64,000 nucleotides of DNA from Rhodoferax sp. (GTDB lineage: Bacteria; Pseudomonadota; Gammaproteobacteria; Burkholderiales; Burkholderiaceae_C), in NCBI GenBank assembly GCA_024236015.1, contig JACKLK010000005.1, positions 62,001 through 126,000 of the forward strand, written 5' to 3'. Every line of letters starts with the position of its first letter. The first letter of the stretch is position 1. Below are positions 43,020 through 51,982 of this stretch, piece after piece. The position numbers and the translations under genes were made by a program. The notes under the pieces are model-generated. The model made no database searches. It saw only the letters and a list, made by a program, of their open reading frames with translations, and was not told the DNA's origin.

Positions 43020-43140
43020 TGTGAACTATCCGGTATAAATTGTGTCCACCTCGTGTTTGCGGCTTCTGGCGGCGCCCGCCGGGCGCTGGCGGGCCTCTGT
43101 CCATTCCTCCCGTTTTCTTCACCCTCATCCGGAGTTGACC

Positions 43141-44037
43141 ATGCTGAAAGATCCCGTGACCTTTGCCGATCCCCATCTCGAGAGCCTGCTGCCGCCCGTG
43201 CAGTCGAGCCGCCGCGGCTTCATGGCCGCCGCCACGACCGCCGTCGGTTTCGCGCTGGCCGCCGGGCCGGTCAATGCCCAGTCCGTGATCCGCACCCCGG
43301 CCGATGGCCTGGAGGCGGGCGACATGACGGTGCCGGTGAACGGCGGCAACATGCCGATCTACATGGCCGCCCCCGCGAAACCGGGCAAATATCCGGTCGT
43401 CATCGTCGTGCCCGAGATCTTCGGCCTGCACGAGTACCAGAAGGACATCTGCCGCCGCCTGGCCAAGCTCGGTTACGTCGGTGTTTCGCTCGATCCGTTC
43501 TTCCGCTTCGGCGACCTGAGCAAGATGACCGAGATCCGCGCCGTCGTGGCCGAGGCCAACAAGCTGGCCGACCCGGTGATGCTGGCCGACCTCGACGCGC
43601 TGGTGGCCTTCATCGAGAAACAGCCCAAGGCCAATGCGCGCAGGATCGGCATCACCGGCATGTGCCGGGGCGGGCGCACGGTCTGGATGTATACGGCGCA
43701 CAGCAACAAGATCCGGGCCGGCGTGGCCTGGTACGGCGGCCTGAACCCGGTGCCGGGCACGATGCCGCAGACGCCGCACGATGTGGCCGCCAACCTGCAT
43801 GCGCCGGTGCTGGGCCTGTACGGTGGCGCCGACAACGGCATCCCGGTGTCCGAGGTGGCGCGGTTGCAGGAGGTGCTCAAGGCCGGCAACAAGAACGCGC
43901 AGGCGAGCCGCTTCGTGTTGTATCCCGGTGTCGGCCATGCCTTCCACGCCGACTACCGCCCCAGCTACCGCAAGGAGGCGGCCGAGGACGGCTGGCAGCA
44001 GATGCTGGCCTGGTTCAAGGCCCACGGCGTGGCTTGA
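43141..44037 (+). CDS. Tat-exported dienelactone hydrolase-family protein
   Basis: A 298-residue protein of the dienelactone hydrolase family. A twin-arginine signal is visible as SSRRGFMAAATTAVGFALAAG, residues 22-42. The catalytic triad is Cys175 (GMCRGG), Asp231 (GGADNGIP) and His266 (GVGHAFHADY), where the family has a Cys nucleophile. The segment VVPEIFGLHEYQKDICRRLAKLGY is also typical. Cytoplasmic enzymes open the lactone of chlorocatechol breakdown; the exported form probably hydrolyses other lactones or esters in the periplasm. A possible native promoter with TATAAA is at 43034-43039. Confidence 0.9.
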   Translation: MLKDPVTFADPHLESLLPPVQSSRRGFMAAATTAVGFALAAGPVNAQSVIRTPADGLEAGDMTVPVNGGNMPIYMAAPAKPGKYPVVIVVPEIFGLHEYQKDICRRLAKLGYVGVSLDPFFRFGDLSKMTEIRAVVAEANKLADPVMLADLDALVAFIEKQPKANARRIGITGMCRGGRTVWMYTAHSNKIRAGVAWYGGLNPVPGTMPQTPHDVAANLHAPVLGLYGGADNGIPVSEVARLQEVLKAGNKNAQASRFVLYPGVGHAFHADYRPSYRKEAAEDGWQQMLAWFKAHGVA

Positions 44038-44529
44038 CGCCCGTACGGGCCGCGTGCACACAGGACGTGCGCGCGCGCGGCCCGCATCCCGGCCCGCATC
44101 AGCGCCGCGCGCTCTTGTGCCGTAGCGGCGGGTCGAGATAACGCTTGCGGAAGTAGTCCAGCACCAGCTGGGTCGCGGGCGCCACCGGCGCTCGACGAGC
44201 GGCTCGGCGGCCACTGACGACGACTGCGCGCCGCCGGTGCCGCCCGCGCGCGGCTTCGGCGCGACGGCTTTGGCGGCGTCCGGCGTGCACGGCGCGCAAC
44301 ATGGCAAAAGACCGTCGGCCGCGGTGTCGCAGGCCGGGATTCCTGACGTATGATCGCCGCCGGTGCAGCTCGGTCCGGGTCGATGACAGTCATCCCCGAC
44401 CGGTGCGGACAGGTCGCAGGCATGAGCCGGCGGCTGCTGTGCCGGCCCCTGGTGTCCGTCGGGGCGACACGCGCCAGACGCAGTCGCGTGCTAACCGCCT
44501 GACGGGCCTTGTTGCTTGGGGTTTGCACG
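44038..44529. other. Long GC-rich gap with possible gene remnant
   Basis: A gap of 492 bases. On the minus strand at 44099-44160 the frame reads TQLVLDYFRKRYLDPPLRH, which looks like real protein. Its surroundings need a frameshift to extend it, so it may be the tail of a lost gene. The rest is very GC-rich with many runs of GCGC, and I see no intact gene. The last 100 bases should contain the promoter of the desaturase-like gene. Confidence 0.35.
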
Positions 44530-45486
44530 ATGTCCGAATATCTGAGTTCTCAGCAGGAGCAAGCGGTGGCGCGGCTGCTTGCGTCGCCGATGGCCCGCAC
44601 AGAATGGCCGACCTGGCTGCTGATCCCGGCGGTCTATGGCGCCTGGCTTGCGCCGCTGGTCTGGTCCCGTACACTGGGATTGATGGCCACCACCGTGCTG
44701 CTGATCTTGGCCTGCACCTGGTACATGTCGCTGCAGCATGAACTGGTGCACGGCCATCCGACGCGCCACCGCAAGCTCAACAAGTGGCTGGGGATCGCGC
44801 CGCTGGCGGTCTGGTTCCCGTACACGCTGTATGTCGAGAGCCATCTGCGCCATCACAACGATGCGCACCTGACGCTGCCGGGCGTCGACCCGGAGACCCA
44901 CTACGTGTCGGACGAGGTCTGGCAACGCAGTGGCTGGTTCATGCGCGCGTTGTTCGTGCATCGCAAGCGTTTCTGGGGACGTTTCCTGTTCGGCCCGGCG
45001 ATGGCCATCGCATCGGTGCTGCAGGAAGCGGTCGGCCAGGTGCGGGCCGGCAACTACAAGTACCTGCCGATGTGGTCGCTGCACCTGGCCATGCTGGCCG
45101 CCATGTTGGTGGCGATCGAGCGCTGGACCCTCGTGCCCGCCTGGTATTACCTGCTGCTGGTGGCGTATCCGGCGCTGTCGCTGGCCATGGTGCGCTCGTA
45201 TTACGAACACCGGGCGGCCGACGACTGCAAGCACCGCATCACGATCAACGAGGCGTCGTGGCCGATGCGCCTGCTGTACCTGAACAACAACTTCCATCTG
45301 GTGCACCATGACCTGCCGAGCCTGCCCTGGTACCTGCTGCCGCAGGTCTACCGGGCTGATCGTGATGCCTACATCGCGCGATGCGGCGGGTTTCGCGTTG
45401 GCGGCTACCTCGAACTGATCCGGCGTTTCGGCCTGACGCCGGTCGATGCGCCGGTTCATCCCCTGGCGCGGGACCGGCAGACTTGA
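44530..45486 (+). CDS. Fatty-acid-desaturase/hydroxylase-like membrane protein
   Basis: A 318-residue integral membrane di-iron protein. The three histidine clusters are HELVHGH (His70, His74), HLRHHNDAHL (about 105-113) and NNFHLVHHDLP (about 259-267). Three or more hydrophobic helices surround them. The family includes beta-carotene hydroxylase and acyl-lipid desaturases, which use O2 and an electron donor. The substrate is unknown. The first helix and WYMSLQHELVHGHP resemble the desaturases that act on free small molecules. The stop overlaps the PhnD-like gene (TTG start) by 4 bases. Confidence 0.8.
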   Translation: MSEYLSSQQEQAVARLLASPMARTEWPTWLLIPAVYGAWLAPLVWSRTLGLMATTVLLILACTWYMSLQHELVHGHPTRHRKLNKWLGIAPLAVWFPYTLYVESHLRHHNDAHLTLPGVDPETHYVSDEVWQRSGWFMRALFVHRKRFWGRFLFGPAMAIASVLQEAVGQVRAGNYKYLPMWSLHLAMLAAMLVAIERWTLVPAWYYLLLVAYPALSLAMVRSYYEHRAADDCKHRITINEASWPMRLLYLNNNFHLVHHDLPSLPWYLLPQVYRADRDAYIARCGGFRVGGYLELIRRFGLTPVDAPVHPLARDRQT

Positions 45487-46304
45487 CCGGATCGCCGCGC
45501 GCCTGGCGTCTGACGATGCCGATGTACAACGTCACGCCTGCCGTGGGCGCGGCGTGGGAGGCGATGCTCGGGGCTGTCATCCAGGGATTGCGCCAGCGCG
45601 GCTGGACCGATCCGATGCGGGTGGTGCCGGCAACCGGTGAGCTGACGGCGTTGTGGCGCGCGCCCGACCTGTTGCTGTCGCAGACCTGCGGTTATCCGCT
45701 GGTGACCGAACTGGAACACGACGTGCAGGTGCTGGCCGCGCCCGCCTTCGACCTTCCGGGTTGCGCGGGGGTCGACTACCGCAGCATGATCCTGGTGCCG
45801 CAGGCGGGCGGGGCGGATTCGCTCGAGCAGTTGCGCGGCGCGGTCGCCGTCATCAACCAGTGGCATTCGCACAGCGGCATGAACGCCTTGCGCCACACGA
45901 TTGCGCCGCTCGCGCGCGAGGGCCGGTTCTTCTCGCGCATCGAGGTGTCGGGCAGCCACATGGCCAGCATCGTGGCCGTGCAGCAGGGCCGGGCCGACGT
46001 GGCGGCCGTCGACTGCGCCACCTATGGGCTGGCCATGCGGGCAGCGCCCGAACGGCTCTCCGGCGTGCGCGTGCTGCAGGCCACCGCTGCCGCACCGGGC
46101 CTGCCGCTGATCACCTCGCGCGCGCTGGGCCACGCGCAGGTGCAGGACCTGCGCGCGGTGCTGCTGCATCTGCATGAAGACGTGCCGTCGGTACTGGAGC
46201 GCCTGTGCGTGTCGCGTCTGCATGCCATGGACCTGGCCGCTTACGAACCGATACGGCAGCAGGTGCGCGAGGCCGCGCAGCACGGGTATCCGACACTGGC
46301 CTGA
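45483..46304 (+). CDS. PhnD-like substrate-binding protein without signal
   Basis: A 273-residue protein with the fold of phosphonate/phosphite-type (PhnD) periplasmic binding proteins. Seen are LLLSQTCGYPLVTELEHDVQVLAAPAFD, GVDYRSMILVPQAGG, VINQWHSHSGMNALRHTIAP and GSHMASIVAVQQGRADVAAVDCATYG. It has no signal peptide, so it probably works in the cytoplasm or its start is misjudged. TTG 45483 gives the overlap TTGA with the desaturase-like gene; ATG 45516 is an alternative. No transport ATPase or permease of its own is nearby. A ligand for the coupled membrane enzyme is only a guess. Confidence 0.7.
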   Translation: MTGSPRAWRLTMPMYNVTPAVGAAWEAMLGAVIQGLRQRGWTDPMRVVPATGELTALWRAPDLLLSQTCGYPLVTELEHDVQVLAAPAFDLPGCAGVDYRSMILVPQAGGADSLEQLRGAVAVINQWHSHSGMNALRHTIAPLAREGRFFSRIEVSGSHMASIVAVQQGRADVAAVDCATYGLAMRAAPERLSGVRVLQATAAAPGLPLITSRALGHAQVQDLRAVLLHLHEDVPSVLERLCVSRLHAMDLAAYEPIRQQVREAAQHGYPTLA

Positions 46305-46611
46305 ACGCGCCATGCTTGGCCGCGGCGCGCCAATCCGGAAAATAAAACTTGATGGGATCAGTCCTGCATAGGCGTTGGCGACGCTGCATGTTCGATATGC
46401 GACCAGACCGATCCAGTCAATTCAACTAATTGATGCCGTCATAGCTCAACCGTGGATTCACTAAGGGATTGTCTGTATCCTTAAAGATGAATCCGGTGGT
46501 TACGATGATCGCGGAGTCCCAGCTCGGCCTTCGCCGTCATCGTGCGTTTGCCTGTCGTGTCCGACGGGTGCCCCGGAAACGTATTTACCGATCATCAAGG
46601 AGATGCAACAA
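46305..46611 (+). promoter_or_regulatory. Upstream region of the peptide ABC operon
   Basis: A gap of 307 bases. The segment 46330-46500 is markedly richer in A and T (GGAAAATAAAACTTG, CAATTCAACTAATTG, CCTTAAAG). This is where a promoter is expected, but I cannot assign hexamers with confidence. The last bases hold AAGGAG at 46597-46602, 9 bases before ATG 46612. That spacing decides the start of the receptor gene. Confidence 0.4.
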
Positions 46612-48180
46612 ATGGCTCAACACGAAACAACAACCGAGTCCGGAATCATTCTGGACAGACGCCAACTGATCAGCGGTGCTTCCGCGGTCGGCCTGGGCGC
46701 TGCATTTGGCAGCATGCCCGCGATGGCCCAGGGCAAGCCGAAAAAAGGCGGCACCCTGCGCCTGGGCATGGAGGGTGGTTCGGCGTCCGACAGCCTGGAT
46801 CCGCGCACCTATGCCGACTCGATCCCGATCGCCTACAGCCTGATGATCTGGAACACGCTGGTCGAGATCGACACCGCCGGCAATGCCACGCCCGAACTGG
46901 CCGAGAGTTGGGAGTCCAAGCCCGGTGCCATGGAGTGGATCTTCAACATCCGCCAGGGCATCACGTTCGGTTCCGGCAAGACGCTGGACGCCGACGACGT
47001 GATCTACTCGATCAACCTGCACCGCGGCGAGACCAAGTCGCCGGCCAAGGGCCTGTTGTCGGCGGTCAAGGAGATCACCAAGCTCTCGCCGAACCAGATC
47101 CAGATCACGCTGTCGGCCGGCAACGCCGACCTGCCGTTCATCCTGTCCGACTATCACATGATCATCGTGCCCAACGGCACGACCGATTTCCAGAAGGCCG
47201 ACGGCACCGGCGCCTTCACGCTGACCGAGTGGCAGCCGGGCGTGCGCGTCGTGTGCAAGCGCAAGCCGGGCGAATACTGGAAGCCGGGCCGCGGCAACTT
47301 CGACACCGTCGAGCTGCGCTACATCGGTGACGCCGCCGTGCGCACCCAGGCCCTGATCACGAACCAGGTCGATGCGATCAACCGCGTCAACCAGAAGACG
47401 GTCGGCCTGTTGTCCAAGTCCAAGAACATCAACATCTCGCGCTCGCAGGGTGCCGGCAACCGTTTCGCCTTCGTGGCGCTGACCGACGTCGATCCCTACA
47501 AGAAGCGTGACGTGATGCTGGGCCTGAAATACGGCATCGACCGCCAGACCATCATCAAGAACGTGTTCTCCGGTTACGCGACGGTCGGCAATGACCACAC
47601 CATCGGCCCGTTGAACAAGTACTACGACAAGAGCCAGAAGGCCCGCCCCTTCGATCCGGACAAGGCCGCGTTCCACTTCAAGAAGGCCGGCATGTCGGGT
47701 CCGTTCGAGCTGCAGGTGTCCGAAGGTGCCTACACCGGCGCGACCGACTCGGCCGTGATCTTCCAGGAGTCGCTGAAGAAGGCCAAGGCCAACCTGGAGG
47801 TCAAGCGCGTCTCGGGCGACGGCTACTGGGACAACGTCTGGCTCAAGGTGCCGTTCTGCGCCGTGTATTGGGGCAACCGTCCGACCGCCGACCTGCAGTT
47901 GTCGCAGACCTTCGTCACCGGCCAGACCTGGAACGACACCCACTATTCGAATCCGAAGTTCGACAAGCTGGTGGTCGATGCCCGTGTCGAGCTCGACGAG
48001 AAGAAACGCGCCGAGATGTATGCCGAGTGCCAGCGCCTGCTGTCCGAAGAGGCCGGCATGATCTGCTTTGCGATCGGTGACGCGCTCGACGCCGGCAGCA
48101 AGCGTCTGCGGGGCCTGGAGCCCCATGCGCGTTACGACATGAACGACCAGCGCCTGGCCGAAAAGGGCTGGTTCGCCTGA
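46612..48180 (+). CDS. Dipeptide/oligopeptide-type ABC solute-binding protein
   Basis: A 522-residue cluster C (SBP family 5) receptor. The N-terminus LDRRQLISGASAVGLGAAFG is a twin-arginine signal. The mature part starts GKPKKGGTLRLGMEGGSASDSLDPRTYAD, followed by WNTLVEIDTAGNATPELAESWE and a C-terminal QRLLSEEAGMICFAIGDALDAG. ATG 46612 fits the AAGGAG spacing best; an in-frame ATG nine bases earlier leaves no spacer. It is the first gene of the operon, with a hairpin after it. Ligand could be a peptide, an opine or another amine; the family is broad. Confidence 0.9.
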   Translation: MAQHETTTESGIILDRRQLISGASAVGLGAAFGSMPAMAQGKPKKGGTLRLGMEGGSASDSLDPRTYADSIPIAYSLMIWNTLVEIDTAGNATPELAESWESKPGAMEWIFNIRQGITFGSGKTLDADDVIYSINLHRGETKSPAKGLLSAVKEITKLSPNQIQITLSAGNADLPFILSDYHMIIVPNGTTDFQKADGTGAFTLTEWQPGVRVVCKRKPGEYWKPGRGNFDTVELRYIGDAAVRTQALITNQVDAINRVNQKTVGLLSKSKNINISRSQGAGNRFAFVALTDVDPYKKRDVMLGLKYGIDRQTIIKNVFSGYATVGNDHTIGPLNKYYDKSQKARPFDPDKAAFHFKKAGMSGPFELQVSEGAYTGATDSAVIFQESLKKAKANLEVKRVSGDGYWDNVWLKVPFCAVYWGNRPTADLQLSQTFVTGQTWNDTHYSNPKFDKLVVDARVELDEKKRAEMYAECQRLLSEEAGMICFAIGDALDAGSKRLRGLEPHARYDMNDQRLAEKGWFA

Positions 48181-48246
48181 TCGTGCACCGCCGGACCCGG
48201 ACCCAATCATGGATTGGTCGCAAGGGTCCGGTGCACACACACAAAC

Positions 48247-48296
48247 AAGCGCGCTTGCGCAGGGCTCCCTTGAGGGCTTGGCAAGCGCGCTTTTTT
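48247..48296 (+). terminator. Attenuator hairpin after the receptor gene
   Basis: AAGCGCGCTTGC (48247-48258) pairs perfectly over 12 bases with GCAAGCGCGCTT (48281-48292), with a 22-base loop and a run of T (48291-48296). It stands between the receptor gene and the permease genes of one operon. Partial termination here would give much more receptor than permease, the usual stoichiometry. Confidence 0.8.
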
Positions 48297-48367
48297 GTGG
48301 GAGTTTCCATCGTGCCTAGCCGGATGCGGCCATTCGTAGCCGCACGGTTCCATAGAAAGACCTACCC

Positions 48368-49315
48368 ATGCTCAAACTCATAGCCAATCGGCTCGGTCAG
48401 GGGGTGATCACGCTGTTTGCGGTCTCCGTCCTGATCTTCATCTGTACGCAGATCCTGCCCGGCGACGTCGCCTCGGCGGTGCTCGGCCAGGGCGCGACGC
48501 CCGAGGCCCTGGCCGCGTTCCGCAAGGAGCTGGGCCTGAACGAGCCTGCATACATGCGGTACATCAACTGGTTGTGGGGTGCCGTCCGCGGTGACCTCGG
48601 CGTGTCGATGACCAACCAGCGCGTCATCATCGACGAGTTGCTGCCGCGGCTGTACAACACGCTGTTCCTGGCCGGTTACGCCGCCCTGATCGCCATTCCG
48701 CTGTCGGTGGGCCTGGGCATCCTGGCCGCGATCAACGAAGGCAAGCTGGTGGACAAGGCCTCGAACATCCTGACCCTGATCACGATCTCGATCCCCGAGT
48801 TCTTCATCGCCTACCTGATGATCATCTTCTTCGTCGTCGAGCTCGGATGGTTCCCGTCGCTGGCCACGGTCTACCCGGGCATCGAGTTCGGTGAACGGGT
48901 CTACATCACGACCTTGCCGGCGGTGGCGCTGACCATGCTGGTGGCGGCGCACATGCTGCGCATGACGCGCAGTTCGGTGTTGTCCGTGATGTCCAGCCCG
49001 TACATCGAGATGGCCTTTCTCAAGGGAGCCAAGCGCACCCGCGTGATCTCGCGCCATGCGCTGCCCAACGCGGCTGCGCCCATCATCACCGTCATCGCGT
49101 TGAACCTGGCCTACCTGGTCGTCGGTGTGGTTGTGCTCGAGGCGGTGTTCGTCTACCCGGGCATCGGCCAGCTGATGGTGGATGCCGTGTCCAAGCGCGA
49201 CGTGCCGGTGATCCAGGCCTGCGGCCTGGTGTTCGCGATGGTGTTCGTCGTGCTCAACACCCTGGCGGACGTGGCCATCATCCTGGTCAATCCGCGGCTG
49301 CGTCACAAGCGTTGA
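48368..49315 (+). CDS. Peptide-type ABC transporter permease, DppB-like
   Basis: A 315-residue inner membrane permease. The N-terminus LIANRLGQGVITLFAVSVLIFICTQILPGDVASAVLGQG with a short helix and then a periplasmic loop is the DppB/OppB pattern. The EAA loop is MAFLKGAKRTRVISRHALPNAAAPIITVI, followed by LVVGVVVLEAVFVYPGIGQLMVDAVSKRDVPVIQA. Six helices are expected. It starts 72 bases downstream of the attenuator's T-run and is followed after 13 bases by the second permease, with GAAGGAG between them. Confidence 0.9.
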   Translation: MLKLIANRLGQGVITLFAVSVLIFICTQILPGDVASAVLGQGATPEALAAFRKELGLNEPAYMRYINWLWGAVRGDLGVSMTNQRVIIDELLPRLYNTLFLAGYAALIAIPLSVGLGILAAINEGKLVDKASNILTLITISIPEFFIAYLMIIFFVVELGWFPSLATVYPGIEFGERVYITTLPAVALTMLVAAHMLRMTRSSVLSVMSSPYIEMAFLKGAKRTRVISRHALPNAAAPIITVIALNLAYLVVGVVVLEAVFVYPGIGQLMVDAVSKRDVPVIQACGLVFAMVFVVLNTLADVAIILVNPRLRHKR

Positions 49316-49328
49316 AGGAGAACAAGAA

Positions 49329-50162
49329 ATGAGAATACTGGGACACAAACCCACCGTCACCGCGTGGATCGGCATGGCCATCATCGTGGTGAACCTGCTG
49401 GTGGCGATCTTCGGGCCGGCGTTCGCGCCGTACTCCGAATCGCAGACCGTCGGCTCCACCTGGGACGAACCCAGCGTGCAGATGCTGCTGGGCGCCGACC
49501 AGATCGGCCGCGACATGCTCACGCGCCTGATCTACGGCGCCCGCATGACGATCGGCGTGGCGCTGGCCACCACCGCCTTGTCGTTCTTCATCGGCATCAC
49601 GCTCGGTTTTGCCGCCGCCGTGCTCGGCGGCTGGGTCGACACCGTGATCTCGCGCCTGGTCGACGTCATCCTGTCGATCCCGCTGCTGATCCTGGCCTTG
49701 ATCATCCTGGGCGTGTTCGGTTCGTCGATCCCGGTGCTGATCGTCACCATCGCGGTGCTCGATTCGACCCGCGTGTTCAGGCTGTCACGGGCGCTGGGCA
49801 TGAACCTGACGGTGCTCGAATACGTCGAGGCCGCGCGCTTGCGCGGCGAAGGCACCTGGTGGATCATCCGCCGCGAGATCCTGCCCAATGCATCGGCGCC
49901 GCTGCTGTCCGAATTCGGTCTGCGCTTTTGCTTCAACTTCCTGTTCATCGCCGCCCTGTCGTTCCTGGGCCTGGGCATCCAGCCGCCGTTCGCCGACTGG
50001 GGCGGCATGGTGCGCGAGAACTCCGCGGCCATCAACTTCGGCATGCTGGCACCGATCTGGCCGGCCCTGGCGATCACGATCCTGACGGTCGGGGTCAACA
50101 TGGTGGTGGACTGGCTGTTGTCGGTCGAGGCCCGTCCGTCGGGCGCACAGGCAGAAATGTGA
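49329..50162 (+). CDS. Peptide-type ABC transporter permease, DppC-like
   Basis: A 277-residue permease of the DppC/OppC type. The opening WIGMAIIVVNLLVAIFGPAFAPYSES is followed by LLGADQIGRDMLTRLIYGARMTIGVAL, the standard DppC segment. The EAA loop is EAARLRGEGTWWIIRREILPNASAPLLSEF. GIQPPFADWGGMVRENS lies near the end. It pairs with the DppB-like subunit in the membrane. The ATPase gene follows after 7 bases. Confidence 0.9.
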   Translation: MRILGHKPTVTAWIGMAIIVVNLLVAIFGPAFAPYSESQTVGSTWDEPSVQMLLGADQIGRDMLTRLIYGARMTIGVALATTALSFFIGITLGFAAAVLGGWVDTVISRLVDVILSIPLLILALIILGVFGSSIPVLIVTIAVLDSTRVFRLSRALGMNLTVLEYVEAARLRGEGTWWIIRREILPNASAPLLSEFGLRFCFNFLFIAALSFLGLGIQPPFADWGGMVRENSAAINFGMLAPIWPALAITILTVGVNMVVDWLLSVEARPSGAQAEM

Positions 50163-50169
50163 GGACAGC

Positions 50170-51909
50170 ATGATCGACAAGACAGACAAGAAAATCATCC
50201 TGCAGATCAAGGGTCTGCGCCTGGAAGCGGTGCGTGGCAAGAACGTCATCGTCGACAACGTCGACGTGACGCTGCATGCCGGCGAAGTGCTGGGGCTGAT
50301 CGGCGAGAGCGGGGCCGGCAAATCCACCATCGGCCTGTCGGCGATGTCGTATGCCCGCGCCGGCGTGCACATCGCCGGCGGTTCGGTGGAGATCGACGGC
50401 GTCAACATCCGCGAACTCAACGCCGCCGGCCGGCGCGACGTGCGTGGCAAGCGCATCGCCTACGTGGCCCAGTCCGCATCCGCGGCCTTCAACCCGGCCC
50501 ACACCATCATGGACCAGGTCTGCGAGGCGCCGACCATCCACGGCATCATGTCGCGGCAGGAGGCCGAGGCCTGGGCGCGCGAGTTGTTCAAGTCGCTCGA
50601 CCTGCCCGACCACGAGACCTTCGGCGACCGGTATCCGCACCAGGCCTCGGGTGGCCAGCTGCAGCGCGCCATGGCTGCCATGGCCATGTCCTGCCGCCCG
50701 GACATCCTGGTGCTGGACGAACCCACGACGGCGCTGGACGTGACGACGCAGATCGAGGTGCTGATCCTGCTCAAGTCGCTGATCCGCGAATATGGCTCGG
50801 CCGCGCTGTACATCACGCACGACCTGGCGGTGGTGGCCCAGGTGGCCGACCGCATCAAGGTGCTGCGCCACGGCAAGGAGGTCGAGGAGGGCACGGTCGA
50901 CGAGGTGCTGCAGTCCCCGAAGGAGGAATACACCCGCCAGCTGGTGGCTGTGCGCGGCGCCGCGGCCAGCGAACGCGCGGTGCAGTCGTCGGTGCAGGAC
51001 GAGGTCATCCTGCAGGTCGAGCACGTGGACGCGGCCTACGGCACGTTCAAGGTGGTCAACGACGTGAGCCTGGACGTGAAACGGGGCGAGACGGTGGCCG
51101 TCGTGGGTGAGTCGGGCTCCGGCAAGTCCACGCTGGCGCGCATCATCACCGGGCTGCTGCCGCCGATCGGGGGAAAGATCCTGTTCAAGGGCGAGCCCCT
51201 GCCCAAGAGCCTGGCCGAGCGCAGCAAGAACCTGCGCCGGCAGATCCAGCTGGTCTACCAGATCCCGGACGTGGCGCTCAATCCCCGCCAGCGCCTGCTC
51301 GAGACCATCGGGCGACCCGTGAGTTTCTATGCCGGCCTGGGCGGCGACCAGAGCATGGTCAATGAAGACGGCGATCAGCCCGTGAAGGAAACGCTGGATC
51401 ATTCGTCGAAGAAATATTTCGGCATGAAGTCCAGCGAGGTGCACAAGCGCACGCTGGAGCTGCTCGACATGGTCGAATTGCCGCGGGAATTCCTGATGCG
51501 CCGGCCGACCGAACTCTCCGGTGGCCAGAAGCAGCGCGTCTGCGTGGCGCGGGCCCTTGCGGCACGCCCCGACCTGATCATCCTCGACGAACCCACGTCG
51601 GCGCTCGATCCGCTGGTGGCCGAGGAGATCCTCAAGCTGCTGCGCCGGCTGCAGGCCGAACTCGGCCTGTCCTACGTGCTGATCACGCACGACCTGGACG
51701 TGGTGCACCGCATCGCCCACCGCACCGCGGTGATGCTCAAGGGCTCGTTCGTGGCCTTCGACAAGACCGATGCGATCTTCGAGGGACCCTACCATCCCTA
51801 TACCGAGCAGCTGGTCACCGCCGTGCCCGTCATGCGCAGCGACTGGCTCGACGGGGTGCTCGCCAAGCGTGCCGCCAAGGCGCAGGCCGCGGCGGGCTCG
51901 GCGGCCTGA
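50170..51909 (+). CDS. Fused double-ATPase of the peptide ABC importer
   Basis: A 579-residue protein combining DppD-like and DppF-like ATPases in one chain. First half: Walker A GESGAGKST (about residue 44), signature ASGGQLQRA and Walker B ILVLDEPTTALD. Second half: Walker A GESGSGKST (about residue 315), signature LSGGQKQRV and Walker B LIILDEPTSALD. Both nucleotide sites look complete, so both may be catalytic. The linker between halves follows YTRQLVAVRGAAASERAVQSS. With the two permeases it completes a 1:1:1 dimeric importer. GAGGACAG lies before ATG 50170. Confidence 0.9.
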   Translation: MIDKTDKKIILQIKGLRLEAVRGKNVIVDNVDVTLHAGEVLGLIGESGAGKSTIGLSAMSYARAGVHIAGGSVEIDGVNIRELNAAGRRDVRGKRIAYVAQSASAAFNPAHTIMDQVCEAPTIHGIMSRQEAEAWARELFKSLDLPDHETFGDRYPHQASGGQLQRAMAAMAMSCRPDILVLDEPTTALDVTTQIEVLILLKSLIREYGSAALYITHDLAVVAQVADRIKVLRHGKEVEEGTVDEVLQSPKEEYTRQLVAVRGAAASERAVQSSVQDEVILQVEHVDAAYGTFKVVNDVSLDVKRGETVAVVGESGSGKSTLARIITGLLPPIGGKILFKGEPLPKSLAERSKNLRRQIQLVYQIPDVALNPRQRLLETIGRPVSFYAGLGGDQSMVNEDGDQPVKETLDHSSKKYFGMKSSEVHKRTLELLDMVELPREFLMRRPTELSGGQKQRVCVARALAARPDLIILDEPTSALDPLVAEEILKLLRRLQAELGLSYVLITHDLDVVHRIAHRTAVMLKGSFVAFDKTDAIFEGPYHPYTEQLVTAVPVMRSDWLDGVLAKRAAKAQAAAGSAA

Positions 51910-51948
51910 CCCAGGCCCGGATCGGCCACCGGCAGGTGGCCGGGCAGG

Positions 51949-51982
51949 CCGCGATTCCCGGCGCCGGGGATCGCGGCTTTTT
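51949..51982 (+). terminator. Rho-independent terminator of the ABC operon
   Basis: The left arm CCGCGATTCCCGG (51949-51961) pairs with CCGGGGATCGCGG (51964-51976), with one mismatch, and TTTTT follows at 51978-51982. It stands 40 bases after the stop of the fused ATPase gene and ends the operon. Confidence 0.8.

Noticed and set aside
44099..44302. A 67-codon minus-strand frame ending LDYFRKRYLDPPLRHKSARR
   Set aside because: Its end looks like real protein, but the rest is arginine-rich noise and a frameshift would be needed. I cannot name a family, so I noted it only as a possible remnant.
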